A stretch of DNA of 64,000 nucleotides, from positions 67,716,593 to 67,780,592 of the forward strand of contig NC_073744.1 in the NCBI RefSeq assembly GCF_029784135.1, given 5' to 3'. The stretch's first letter is position 1, and each line of letters opens with the position of its first letter. The position numbers and the translations under genes were made by a program. The notes below the pieces were generated by a model that saw only the letters and a list, made by a program, of their open reading frames with translations, was not told the origin of the DNA and ran no database searches. Below are positions 43,336-54,214 of this stretch, piece by piece. The DNA comes from Toxorhynchites rutilus septentrionalis (lineage: Eukaryota > Arthropoda > Insecta > Diptera > Culicidae).

Positions 43336-43469
43336 GGCGGTTGGTGCTATTGGAGCATTTTGTCACTGTTGTGGTGAATCTAACTTCGTTCATCATGAAA
43401 GCGCTGATGAAAGGTGTCACCAAGAGCCTGTTTGTGCACTTTAGGCCAGAAGGGAATCCATCAGGTGGA

Positions 43470-44240
43470 GAGTGACGCCACTGAAAAGACGACCAAGAAA
43501 GTATCAGCATCAAAAAACGGTTCCGCTTGAGGCTTCGGAGCAACCGCCGCACATACACGCAGAACTTTTTTCGTTTGGTTGTTATCCAGCATCGGGAAGA
43601 ATCCGGAAAGATGTCATCGTTTCTGAAAAATAATCTGCTAGGTCCCCTTGGAATTGAAAAATACATCCAAGCGAAAGAGTTTATTTTTATGTTTTCTATC
43701 CATATAATACTGCGACCAAATACATTTGATTTTGTGATTTTTCAATCTAGTGCAATTAGCGGGAAAGCTTCTGAAGATTACTCTTCCCCATCAGTAGAAT
43801 ATTTTCGTATCCAATATTGGTTGCGCGCGCAACTGAAAATGTTTCGCATCGCGAAAATCACATAATTTTCAATCAATTATTGCTCAGTCACTGAAAGTTT
43901 CGAACTCAGAGAGTTCATTCGCCTCTAGTTTGCCTTCCAAACTGCCATCGTAAACCACACCTTCTTTCGATTCAATCACGGACAAAAAACATACTTAAGC
44001 GATATTCTGGTGGTGAAACGCATTCAGTAAGTTTCGAAATGTGAGGGAACGCAGAAGGTCGATCCTTCAGGAGAAGAGAAGGCGACCAAGAGAGTACTAG
44101 CATCGAAAATTGGCTCCATTCGATGCATCGGAGCAGCCGCCACACACATATGCACGCGCACAACTCTTTTCGTTTGGTGGTTATCGAGTTAGCATTAACC
44201 ACTGGCGGACTTCGAGCATCGAGAAGAATGCGGAAAGATG
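43470..44240. repeat. Duplicated segment of about 140 bp, two copies
   Basis: 43485-43610 (gacgaccaagaaagtatcag, ggagcaaccgccgcacatac, ttttcgtttggttgttatc, gaagaatccggaaagatg) recurs at 44086-44240 with the same order of landmarks. The LINE poly(T) starts right after the second copy. Confidence 0.6.
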
Positions 44241-44589
44241 TTTTTTTTCCAAAATATATATTTTATTAAGGCACATATGGCGTTAGCCTGACGGGGCCGG
44301 GAGTTCAATATTTTGACAATTTTTGTCTTACGACTATGTTAGTATTATGTAACCGATTACTCGCGGTCGGCTCGAGGTTAGTATTACAAAGATTCTCATA
44401 ATTGGGATGTTGCAGTCTCCAGTACTCTGTATGTGTGGCCGACACGGGATACTTCCTATTGGGGTGCAACTGATCATTAATCAGAGACGTCCCCTAGTCT
44501 GTACCTCATATCAATCGTGGTGCATCTCTCTTGACTCGAGGAATCCAGGGTAAAATAGTCACTGGGCGGTACAATCTTCAGTTCGTGTA
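44241..44589 (-). mobile_element. LINE 3' end, outermost layer of the nest, distal part
   Basis: Poly-T at 44241-44248, then the LINE 3' end seen at 18393 and 20060 (gttagcctgacggggccggg, accgattactcgcgg, tgatcattaatcag). It stops at TA 44588-44589, where the DD37E element begins, and continues on the far side at 55274. Confidence 0.85.
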
Positions 44590-44834
44590 AAGGGTGTGTC
44601 ACATCAAATTGCATCACGGAAAAAACGCTGTAGAAATTCGCCCAGTAGACCGATCCTTTTGAAAATTTTAGACAGTCAAATAAAAACTATTAAACAACTT
44701 TTGGCATTTTCTTTTTATTCATACTTCGAGCACAAGCCCGTATGCTCGCACCTTCCTCTTTACCCCGTCCATAAGGTTCTGTACAACGTCAGGTTTTAGT
44801 TTTTTTTTAACAGAAATCCATTTTCTCTTGAAGT

Positions 44835-46267
44835 TGTAACGTTTTTCCGCTGTCAATATTAAAAAAAAGAATAATTGCCGAATATTTTTTTTAAAAAAAA
44901 ACAACAACAACGACATCTATTAGGGGTCCAGTTTTCCTCAGGTATCCATTATCGATAATGACTATCGATAAGGGAACGACGTACAGTTTCACGGCGAAAT
45001 CGTTTGCAAGAAACTTTCGGGCGGAAATAAGTCGCCATTTGGCATGCTACGGCCTCGGCCTACTATTTTCAGGAACTCTCGGCCATTTCGTTTGCGGAGC
45101 GGTCGGAGAGTGGAACGATTTTTTCCTAAAGTGAAAGTACAAAAGGTACTTAGTGGAGATGTTGTTTCGATAGATAATAGAAACGGTAGTTTTCAAAGTA
45201 CGTTTAGTTTATATAGATTTATTTATTTTTTGTTTCATTAGTGAACTGAAATTACAAAGAAAATATTATTGTGTTCCGCTTGAATTTTATTATACAAGGA
45301 TAGCAGGTAATTCCGCTTCTCTCATTCCCATTCCCAAAATTATGAGTTTCCCTTACCGTTGAACAGAAAGCCTGTTCAACAGGCGGCATACGTGGGACGG
45401 AGATATTCCCCGATTCAATGAGCTCTTTCGGAGCACGATAGGTTTTTATTCCAACCGCAACGAAACGGATGTGTGACATTAAGGATCATCCTACCGGCAT
45501 TCGACGAAGTCGCAGTGTCCCCCAGCGACCGCCATTACACGCTGGGCTTTTTGATTTGTGACCCGACCGCAATATACTGTGAGGTAGTTGCTGGAAGAAA
45601 CATACCGGTGGCATACCGACGATAAATCGGGCTTCATCTGTATCCAGCCTGTATCAGCGCACACAGCATAGCACGCAGCCAGTCAGCAACGTCCGGTAAA
45701 ACCCTGCGCGCAGGTAGGTGCTAACTTTACGCATGGCCATGTCGTGAAACGTAACACGTTACACGTTACGTTAATTTGTGTTGAATTTCTTAACTTGGAG
45801 AAATTTGGGAAGAGAGAAGGATAAAAGGGAGAATTAGGGTAGGAAGAGAAGAAGGAGAGAGTAGGTAACAAGTAGAAAATAAAATTGTAAATAGGGTTCT
45901 AAACACTGTTTTCTTTCCTTCATTGAGATAACATTTCCTAATAGATTTTATTCATTTCTCGAAGATTGGTGATTGATTCGCTCTCCCAACGCTTTCATTC
46001 GGTTTGGTGAGATTTTTGAAAGTGTTTCTTTGTGCGTTCGTGAAATCCGCGCATTGGTCGGACATGATTTCTTGCAAGAGAGTTCACCTGTAACTACGTG
46101 ACCTCTTACTGGAATCGTACGTGATCGTTCGAGGCTAACTTGACCCTGAGCTATTCTTGTAGTTAGTCGGGCATTAATTCAACACGACAGGTGGTCTCCC
46201 TACTGGGAGTGGCGCTAAAGCCACCGTGTTTCACTACACTCGCGTGTCGGGACTTCGAACGGTTACA
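44835..46267 (+). repeat. 5' LTR, 1433 bp
   Basis: Begins TGTAACG and ends GGTTACA, short inverted termini. Compared with the 3' LTR it is the same length and differs at 45778 (g, versus a at 53725) and 45998 (t, versus a at 53945) by eye. The small open frames inside occur identically in the other LTR and are not genes. It should carry the promoter and transcription start of the element. Confidence 0.95.
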
Positions 46268-46268
46268 T

Positions 46269-46285
46269 TGGCGCCCAACGGAAAT
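46269..46285 (+). promoter_or_regulatory. Primer-binding site
   Basis: Directly after the 5' LTR and one spacer base comes TGGCGCCCAACGG, starting with the TGG that pairs with the CCA end of a tRNA. The tRNA species was not determined. The stretch to 46574 is the untranslated leader of the element. Confidence 0.75.
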
Positions 46286-46574
46286 TCGTTTCCTTAACTC
46301 ACAGATTTCTACGTTATTCACCATTACAAATTATAATCACATATATTAGAATATTACAATCATTTTAGTTCTTAGAATATTATATGATTTTACCTTTTCC
46401 AATATTGCGTTATTTTGTACATAAACATAGTTATAAGCTTTCTCATTTTTCTTTTTTTAAATCTATTATTCTATTATTTTTAGCTTTAAGAATATATTTT
46501 TTCCTACGTTCTGAATTATTTTCCAAAGAGTAAATTTTAATTGGATTTCTAATCGTTTGAACTGAATTTTTGAA

Positions 46575-48470
46575 GTGTCCAAGATGAGTGGTCCTTATAT
46601 TTTACCAGTAGCGGATCATCTCACTGAAGATGAAATTAATTTTGAGCTTCGTCTTAGACGACAAACTATCGATCCTCGTGAACATCTAGAAGATAAAAAG
46701 AGACTTTTAAGAAGATTATTTATTGAAGAGAAAAAAGAGCAAATAGAACATCGTGGTACTTACAATATTAGAGATGAATCTAAAACAATCGAATCCAATG
46801 TCTGTTCAATAACAGAAACGTTGAAGAGGAAATTTGACCGTGCGCTTATCTCGAGATTGCGCCATTATCTAATCCGGGCAGCATGTGCCTCTACGAGTGA
46901 TGAGAGCCAAGAGACGCTCAAAAACAAGCTATGCAGTGTCATTGAAGAAAGTCTGAAAGAGTTTAATCAAAAGATACATATTAATTCAGGTAGCATAAAT
47001 GATGAAGAAGAAATAGAGAAAGAAGAAAATGCTTCAGCACAGGCATCATTAGAGGAAATAGCAGAAGGGAGCATTAGTAGTGGCATTCAACAAATGAGAT
47101 TATTAGAAGAAATTTCGAGACCAGAAATAAAGACGAAATTATTACAAGCAAATGTTAGAAATGTTGGGCATAAAGGAGCTATTCCGAAAGATTTATATGT
47201 ACGAGATCAAGAGAAACATGTTAGAACTGTTCATGAAATCGCGCCTCGTGAGATACCAAGTCGTAATAGAGAATATAACAGGAACGAAGAAAAACGTTAT
47301 GATGATAGAAATGAAGAAAAACGAGTAAAACATGATAGTAGGGAAAATGAACGACATACCACGCGCTACGATCGGACAGAGAATAAACATTCTCACCGAA
47401 GAATAAAGCAAACTAAACATCGAAGATCAGACATATCTAGTAGTTCGGATAGTGCAGAGACAGAAGGTCGATATTCCTATCCCAGCTCATCAGATAGTGA
47501 GCATGAAACCCGCAATAGTAGACGATATAAAAAGGAAAGAAATCGAAGAGATAATCTTAGATCTAGGCGATATTCAAGAACACCAGACAGAAGTTCGAGT
47601 AGAAACAGGAAACAGTACCGAAAATCAAGAGTAGAAAATTGGGATCTCACTTTCTCAGGTGATAGTAGATCGATACAAGTTGAAGATTTTTTGAACCGTG
47701 TAAAAAAATTGGCACGTCATGAAGGAGTTTCAGATAAAGAACTGTTACAAAACATTCATAACCGTCTGAAAGGTGAAGCTTTCGACTGGTGGTTCACCCG
47801 TGAGGACAGGTTCACTCATTGGCACAGATTCGAAGAAGAAATTCGTTTTAGGTATGGAAACCCAAATAGAGACCGTGGTATTCGAGCTCAGATTAGGGAA
47901 CTGAAACAAAAGAAAGGCGAAACCTTTGTAGCATATGTTACTGAAATGGAAAAATTGAATCAGTGTCTTCAACGTCCTTTTTCGTCCAGAACAATTTTCG
48001 AGCTAATCTGGGAGAACATGCGCCCACATTACCGCTCTCGACTGTCCGTTATGGATATTCACGATCTAGAACATTTGATAAGAATAAATCATAAAATAGA
48101 TGCGAATGACCCGAACTTCTTTAGACCTTTGAATACTGTCAGAAATGAAATTCACAACATCGAAGCTTATAGTTCTGAGAACGAATATTCAGAGGAAGAA
48201 AATATACAGCTTAACACGTTACAGAGAAAACAGAAAGTCTGGAAACCGCAACAAATGGCAGTAGAATCCGGCCAGTCACAGCAATCCAGTTCCAAGAACA
48301 TTTGCTGGAATTGTCAGAAAAATGGACACTCGTGGAGATCTTGTAAGGAGCCAAAACTGGTCTTTTGCTACGCGTGTGGTAATTTAGGACGAACTACTAA
48401 AACTTGCGAGAAAAATCACCCAAGTTTTAGCACGTACAATGTTTCTGAAACGCGCCCATCAACAAACTGA
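46575..48470 (+). CDS. gypsy Gag-like protein, 631 aa
   Basis: Structural protein that would form the particle and package RNA. It starts at ATG 46575 (MSKMSGPYILPVADHLTEDE). The order is an N-terminal charged helical region (about 1-130), an acidic stretch (about 145-165), a long Arg/Ser/Glu-rich segment (about 215-350), a capsid-like region (about 355-515; WDLTFSGDSRSIQVEDFLNR, LKGEAFDWWFT, RIRAQIRELKQKKGETF-like), and two zinc knuckles near the C-terminus. The first, CWNCQKNGHSWRSC, is canonical CCHC; in the second, CYACGNLGRTTKTC, the His is replaced by Arg. The frame ends at TGA 48470 and overlaps the pol frame by 22 nt. Confidence 0.93.
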   Translation: MSKMSGPYILPVADHLTEDEINFELRLRRQTIDPREHLEDKKRLLRRLFIEEKKEQIEHRGTYNIRDESKTIESNVCSITETLKRKFDRALISRLRHYLIRAACASTSDESQETLKNKLCSVIEESLKEFNQKIHINSGSINDEEEIEKEENASAQASLEEIAEGSISSGIQQMRLLEEISRPEIKTKLLQANVRNVGHKGAIPKDLYVRDQEKHVRTVHEIAPREIPSRNREYNRNEEKRYDDRNEEKRVKHDSRENERHTTRYDRTENKHSHRRIKQTKHRRSDISSSSDSAETEGRYSYPSSSDSEHETRNSRRYKKERNRRDNLRSRRYSRTPDRSSSRNRKQYRKSRVENWDLTFSGDSRSIQVEDFLNRVKKLARHEGVSDKELLQNIHNRLKGEAFDWWFTREDRFTHWHRFEEEIRFRYGNPNRDRGIRAQIRELKQKKGETFVAYVTEMEKLNQCLQRPFSSRTIFELIWENMRPHYRSRLSVMDIHDLEHLIRINHKIDANDPNFFRPLNTVRNEIHNIEAYSSENEYSEEENIQLNTLQRKQKVWKPQQMAVESGQSQQSSSKNICWNCQKNGHSWRSCKEPKLVFCYACGNLGRTTKTCEKNHPSFSTYNVSETRPSTN

Positions 48471-51400
48471 ATGCGGGGTGTTTGCCTGGGAATTCAGTCA
48501 TCTCGCATATAGAACCAATTCCCAAATTTCGCAATACAATGATTGAGGAAATAACATCAATTTTAGAACTACGTGTTAACCCTAACGTCTGTCCTCATAT
48601 AAAGATTAACGTGCTCGGGACGGAAATCGTAGCCTTACTCGATTCTGGAGCAGGAGTCAGTGTTACGAACTGCATGAATTTAATAGAAACACATGGTTTC
48701 AAAATTTTGAAGTCCAACATAAAAATATGCACTGCTGATGACACAGAGCATACATGCCTTGGTTACGTCAATATTCCTTACACCCTTGGAACCGAAACCA
48801 AAGTTATTTCAACTCTAGTGGTTCCTCAAATACGAAAGCCTTTAATATTAGGAATGGATTTTTGGAGAGCTTTTCAAATTCGTCCCATGATAGCTTCTCA
48901 AAATAAAATCGAAGATTTGGAACTCACGTGGACATCAAACATGGCTGAAAACCCATCAATTAACTATCTACGAATCGAACAAAATATAGCTTCGGAAAAA
49001 GCAGAGCTAATTTCATTATCAATCCATTTTATGGAAACAAACAATGAGGGAGAAATTGTAATGAAGTCTCATCCTGAAGAAGATGATTCACTCGATATAC
49101 CCACTTTAGATTTACCGGACGATACAGACCATGTAATCGATACAGTAGAAACTGAGCATATACTATTAAATAAAGATAAGAATAGGCTTAAAGAAGTTTT
49201 GAAATGTTTCGATTGTACAACAGAGCATCGCCTAGGACGCACATCGTTAATCACACATGTAATAGAGCTTAACGAAGGTGCTAAAATAAGGGAGTTACCT
49301 ATGTACAAATACTCACCCAAAATGTGGGAGAAAATAGAACCAGAACTGGAACGCTGGAAAACTCTGGACGTTATTGAAGAGTGCACTGCAGAAATGGCAA
49401 GTCCTCTAGTGCCCGTCAAGAAAGCCAATGGGAAGATCCGCGTTTGCCTCGATTCACGTAAAATAAACTCGATCACGAAGAAAGACGCTTACCCTATGCG
49501 TAATATGACCGAAATATTCCACCGTCTGCAAAAATCGAAGTACTTCAGTATCGTTGACCTTAAAGACGCGTATTTTCAAATACCTCTCGAAGAAATATCC
49601 AGGAACTATACAGCATTCCGAACACCCAAAGGGTTGTACAGATTCAAGGTTGTTCCATTTGGACTCAAGAATGCACCTTTCACTATGAGCAGGTTAATGA
49701 ACCTAGCCATAGGGTTTGATTTAGAGCCAAACGTTTTTATTTATTTGGACGATGTTATAATTGCTACCGAAACGCTTGAAGATCACTTCCGTTTACTACA
49801 GATTGTAGCTTCCAGACTTAAACATGCTGGACTGACTATTTCCGTTGAGAAAAGTCGCTTCCTGCGCAAACAAGTTAGGTACCTTGGATATTTACTGAAC
49901 GAGAATGGCTTGTCCATTGAGAGTACAAAATTGGAACCAATTCTAAATTATCCTCGACCTAAAAGTATACGAGAAGTGAGAAGATTATTAGGTTTGATTG
50001 GATTTTATCAAAAATTTATAAATAAATACAGCCATATTACTTCACCTATCACCGATTTGTTAAAAAAATCTAAGAAATTCGCGTGGTCTGAAGATGCAGA
50101 GAAAGCACTTTGTGATTTGAAGTCAATATTAACATCGGCACCGGTTTTAGCAAACCCGGATTATAGCCGCCCGTTTCTCATCGAAACAGATGCATCTCAA
50201 TTAGCTGTTGGTGCTGCTCTTCTTCAAGAGCATGACGATGGTAAACGCATAGTCGGATACTATAGCAAAAAATTGTCAAGTACTCAGCGTAAATATTCAG
50301 CTACAGAAAAAGAGTGTTTAGCAGTTCTGTTAGCAATTGAAAATTTTCGACACTACGTTGAAGGAACCACGTTCACTGTGATAACCGATGCCAAAAGTAT
50401 CACTTGGCTATGTTCAATTTCAGCGGCAAACGCCAACTCCAGATTGTTGCGTTGGGCCTTGAAATTACAATCTTATGATTTCGTGATTCGATACCGAAAA
50501 GGCAAAGACAACGTACTGGCAGATTGCCTATCAAGAATAGAGTCTATTGAACAAGTTGACCAAGAATATGAACATCTTACGCAACAAATAAAACAGAACC
50601 CTGAGAAATTTAAAAGTTTCATGGTTTCTGGTAATAAAATATACAAGCATGTCGATGAAAACGGAAAATTTAAAGACAAGCGTTTTGAATGGAAGTACTA
50701 CCCAACGACATTGGAACGTACTGAAATCATTCGTTCTATACATGAACCTTCTCATCTTGGGTATGAGAAAACGCTAAACAGGCTTAAGGAGAAATATTTC
50801 TGGCCGAAAATGGCAACAGAAACGAGGAAATATTGCAAAGATTGTCTACCTTGCAAAACATCGAAAGAGATTAACATAAACCCGACACCTCCGATGGGCT
50901 CACAGAAGAAATTTTGTGAGTACCCATGGCAATTCTTGACACTCGATTACCTGGGACCTTTCCCATCTTCTGGCAAGGAAAGATACACTTGTTTACTCGT
51001 GTTAACCGACGTCTTCACGAAATTCGTCCTGGTAGAACCATTCCGCCAAGCAACGGCTTCTTCACTGGTAAAATATCTCGAGCAATCCGTATTCCTCCTA
51101 TTCGGTGTCCCAGAGGTTGTGTTGTCAGACAACGGAACGCAATTCTGTTCAAAAGAATTCAGCAATCTACTGAAACATTATGGAGTGAAGCATTGGCTCA
51201 CACCCTCTTACCACCCACAGGTGAATAATAGCGAGCGTGTAAATAGGGTCATAACGACTGCAATTCGAGCATCCATTAAGGATAATCATAAGCGATGGTC
51301 CGATAATTTACAACAAATCTCTAATTCGCTTTGTAATTCAGTGCACGAATCAACAAAATACTCACCTTTTTACCTAATGTTCGGTCGTAATCAGATTATA

Positions 51401-51751
51401 AATGGAACCGAATATGAGAAAATAAGAGAGACCAATCCCCAAACAAGTGATAGCGAAGAACAGGATAAACTTATGTCGGATGTCAGGAAGAACTTAGCCG
51501 AAGCATACCAAAAACAATCCAAATATTATAATCTACGATCAAATAAAAACGCACCAACATATCAGGTGGGGGAGAAAGTATTAAAAAAATCCACAATACT
51601 ATCAAGCAAAGCCAAAGATTACTGTGCGAAACTCGGACCAAAATACACGGTAGCATTTGTGAGAAAGTGTTTAGGAGATAGCTATGAATTGGTAGACGAG
51701 AACAATAAAAACCTTGGTATATTTCATGCCAATTATTTAAAAAAGTTTTAG
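48449..51751 (+). CDS. gypsy Pol polyprotein: protease, RT, RNase H, integrase
   Basis: The pol frame is -1 relative to gag and is open from 48449 to 51751. It has no ATG start near its beginning, so it is presumably made by -1 frameshifting in the 48449-48470 overlap. Domains (residues counted from 48482) are protease with ALLDSGAGVSVTNC (about 50), reverse transcriptase with VPFGLKNAPF and the catalytic box VFIYLDDVIIA (about 420), and RNase H with FLIETDASQLAVGAAL (about 565) and TEKECLAVLLAIENFRHY. Integrase follows with an HHCC-type motif around HLGYEKTLNRLKEKYFWPKM, and DDE residues in LDYLGPF, LSDNGTQFC and NNSERVNR. About 1100 residues, uninterrupted. No obvious lost catalytic residue. 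Confidence 0.95.
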   Translation, partial: NAPINKLNAGCLPGNSVISHIEPIPKFRNTMIEEITSILELRVNPNVCPHIKINVLGTEIVALLDSGAGVSVTNCMNLIETHGFKILKSNIKICTADDTEHTCLGYVNIPYTLGTETKVISTLVVPQIRKPLILGMDFWRAFQIRPMIASQNKIEDLELTWTSNMAENPSINYLRIEQNIASEKAELISLSIHFMETNNEGEIVMKSHPEEDDSLDIPTLDLPDDTDHVIDTVETEHILLNKDKNRLKEVLKCFDCTTEHRLGRTSLITHVIELNEGAKIRELPMYKYSPKMWEKIEPELERWKTLDVIEECTAEMASPLVPVKKANGKIRVCLDSRKINSITKKDAYPMRNMTEIFHRLQKSKYFSIVDLKDAYFQIPLEEISRNYTAFRTPKGLYRFKVVPFGLKNAPFTMSRLMNLAIGFDLEPNVFIYLDDVIIATETLEDHFRLLQIVASRLKHAGLTISVEKSRFLRKQVRYLGYLLNENGLSIESTKLEPILNYPRPKSIREVRRLLGLIGFYQKFINKYSHITSPITDLLKKSKKFAWSEDAEKALCDLKSILTSAPVLANPDYSRPFLIETDASQLAVGAALLQEHDDGKRIVGYYSKKLSSTQRKYSATEKECLAVLLAIENFRHYVEGTTFTVITDAKSITWLCSISAANANSRLLRWALKLQSYDFVIRYRKGKDNVLADCLSRIESIEQVDQEYEHLTQQIKQNPEKFKSFMVSGNKIYKHVDENGKFKDKRFEWKYYPTTLERTEIIRSIHEPSHLGYEKTLNRLKEKYFWPKMATETRKYCKDCLPCKTSKEININPTPPMGSQKKFCEYPWQFLTLDYLGPFPSSGKERYTCLLVLTDVFTKFVLVEPFRQATASSLVKYLEQSVFLLFGVPEVVLSDNGTQFCSKEFSNLLKHYGVKHWLTPSYHPQVNNSERVNRVITTAIRASIKDNHKRWSDNLQQISNSLCNSVHESTKYSPFYLMFGRNQIINGTEYEKIRETNPQTSDSEEQDKLMSDVRKNLAEAYQKQSKYYNLRSNKNAPTYQVGEKVLKKSTILSSKAKDYCAKLGPKYTVAFVRKCLGDSYELVDENNKNLGIFHANYLKKF

Positions 51752-52781
51752 ATAAAGTTGATCAAGCTATGACATTATCCAAAGATGGAAATGTACGAGA
51801 AAGAAAGAAAATATGTCAGGTAGATTGAGCGAATTAGATTTGTAAACCTATGTTAGCCTTGTTTGTTTACATAGCCTAACCTTATCGATGTCATCACCGA
51901 AGCGGAACATCGTTACAATATCAATCATGCAAATCTAATCTCATCACTTTTTTAGCATCGCTCACCAACCTGAACATAAAAACATAACAAAAGTGTCGAT
52001 ATAGTCGATGTCAATGTTTTTTTGTTCCTAGTGTCGATGTAGTCGATATTACACCATCCTCTTTGTTCTAAACCTGAAAAAAAATATGGAGAAAAAACCT
52101 GAAAAGAGAACCTGAAAAGATCTGGAAAATAACGCAGATATTAGTAAACAGAAAAAACAACAAAATGATACAGATAATCAAATAGAATTCTTACCTTTTT
52201 TTTACAATATTTCTCAAATTTTAAAATTTCCTAATCGGCATGTGCATCACTCCAGAGCTCCAAATACTTTTCACGTAACGCAATGACAGTTGTACCGATG
52301 ACAGTTCGTATTTCGATCACAGGGTATAGCGTTATGCTGTCAGTTCAATTCGATGTTTTTATTCCGCGTAGAGCGGTGCGGTATTATATATTAAGTAGTA
52401 CACTATTATATGAAAGCATATACTCTGATGTAGGTCAAATTGGTATTTGATGAGCAGAATTATTTTTTTTTGTATTAAAATATATCAGATTTATGGACAA
52501 GATAAAGTCTTTTGCAATTCCTATTTCGGTAACAGAGTTTCCAGTGGGTCGAAACATCAGCGATGAAATATTTCGATGAGGAGAAATTCAGTTCAAACGA
52601 AGCATAGCAGAATTTTTTAGTTTGGTCAAGTTTACGTAATTGAGTATATCAATTGAATTGTTGTAGCATACATCTTGTGATTGATCTGACATATGTGGTT
52701 GTAGAAAAAAATATCTATGATCTGGATTATGAAAATTTGATCAATTAATTGATCAAATTTTCATAAAACTGTGAGGGGTGA
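51752..52781 (+). other. gypsy 3' untranslated region; no env
   Basis: About 1 kb between the pol stop and the 3' LTR without a significant open frame, so no envelope gene. It ends in a 38-bp palindrome (52728-52765) and a purine-rich run gtgaggggtga (52771-52781), the likely polypurine tract priming plus-strand DNA. Confidence 0.8.
52728..52765. repeat. Perfect 38-bp palindrome next to the polypurine tract
   Basis: Half-site tatgaaaatttgatcaatt is followed immediately by its exact reverse complement, without loop. It lies six bases before the purine run that abuts the 3' LTR. In RNA it would form a 19-bp hairpin stem (minus loop strain). Confidence 0.92.
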
Positions 52782-54214
52782 TGTAACGTTTTTCCGCTGT
52801 CAATATTAAAAAAAAGAATAATTGCCGAATATTTTTTTTAAAAAAAAACAACAACAACGACATCTATTAGGGGTCCAGTTTTCCTCAGGTATCCATTATC
52901 GATAATGACTATCGATAAGGGAACGACGTACAGTTTCACGGCGAAATCGTTTGCAAGAAACTTTCGGGCGGAAATAAGTCGCCATTTGGCATGCTACGGC
53001 CTCGGCCTACTATTTTCAGGAACTCTCGGCCATTTCGTTTGCGGAGCGGTCGGAGAGTGGAACGATTTTTTCCTAAAGTGAAAGTACAAAAGGTACTTAG
53101 TGGAGATGTTGTTTCGATAGATAATAGAAACGGTAGTTTTCAAAGTACGTTTAGTTTATATAGATTTATTTATTTTTTGTTTCATTAGTGAACTGAAATT
53201 ACAAAGAAAATATTATTGTGTTCCGCTTGAATTTTATTATACAAGGATAGCAGGTAATTCCGCTTCTCTCATTCCCATTCCCAAAATTATGAGTTTCCCT
53301 TACCGTTGAACAGAAAGCCTGTTCAACAGGCGGCATACGTGGGACGGAGATATTCCCCGATTCAATGAGCTCTTTCGGAGCACGATAGGTTTTTATTCCA
53401 ACCGCAACGAAACGGATGTGTGACATTAAGGATCATCCTACCGGCATTCGACGAAGTCGCAGTGTCCCCCAGCGACCGCCATTACACGCTGGGCTTTTTG
53501 ATTTGTGACCCGACCGCAATATACTGTGAGGTAGTTGCTGGAAGAAACATACCGGTGGCATACCGACGATAAATCGGGCTTCATCTGTATCCAGCCTGTA
53601 TCAGCGCACACAGCATAGCACGCAGCCAGTCAGCAACGTCCGGTAAAACCCTGCGCGCAGGTAGGTGCTAACTTTACGCATGGCCATGTCGTGAAACGTA
53701 ACACGTTACACGTTACGTTAATTTATGTTGAATTTCTTAACTTGGAGAAATTTGGGAAGAGAGAAGGATAAAAGGGAGAATTAGGGTAGGAAGAGAAGAA
53801 GGAGAGAGTAGGTAACAAGTAGAAAATAAAATTGTAAATAGGGTTCTAAACACTGTTTTCTTTCCTTCATTGAGATAACATTTCCTAATAGATTTTATTC
53901 ATTTCTCGAAGATTGGTGATTGATTCGCTCTCCCAACGCTTTCAATCGGTTTGGTGAGATTTTTGAAAGTGTTTCTTTGTGCGTTCGTGAAATCCGCGCA
54001 TTGGTCGGACATGATTTCTTGCAAGAGAGTTCACCTGTAACTACGTGACCTCTTACTGGAATCGTACGTGATCGTTCGAGGCTAACTTGACCCTGAGCTA
54101 TTCTTGTAGTTAGTCGGGCATTAATTCAACACGACAGGTGGTCTCCCTACTGGGAGTGGCGCTAAAGCCACCGTGTTTCACTACACTCGCGTGTCGGGAC
54201 TTCGAACGGTTACA
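52782..54214 (+). repeat. 3' LTR, 1433 bp
   Basis: Same ends as the 5' LTR (TGTAACG...GGTTACA) and the same length; followed by the AAGT target duplication at 54215-54218 and then DD37E transposase sequence. Two mismatches to the 5' LTR were seen. Confidence 0.95.

Larger units (their letters stand above)
44835..54214 (+). mobile_element. Full-length Ty3/gypsy LTR retrotransposon, 9.4 kb
   Basis: Two 1433-bp LTRs (TGTAAC...GTTACA ends), a primer-binding site, gag, pol and a purine tract, flanked by the 4-bp duplication AAGT (44831-44834 and 54215-54218). The order protease, RT, RNase H, integrase in pol defines Ty3/gypsy. There is no envelope frame between pol and the 3' LTR. The LTR pair differs at only two positions that I could find, and both frames are open, so it is young and could be competent. 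Clade not determined. Confidence 0.96.

Noticed and set aside
45044..45479. Small open frames (65 and 75 codons) near 45.0-45.5 kb, repeated at 53.0-53.4 kb
   Set aside because: They lie in the two LTRs and are identical because the LTRs are identical; no coding signature.
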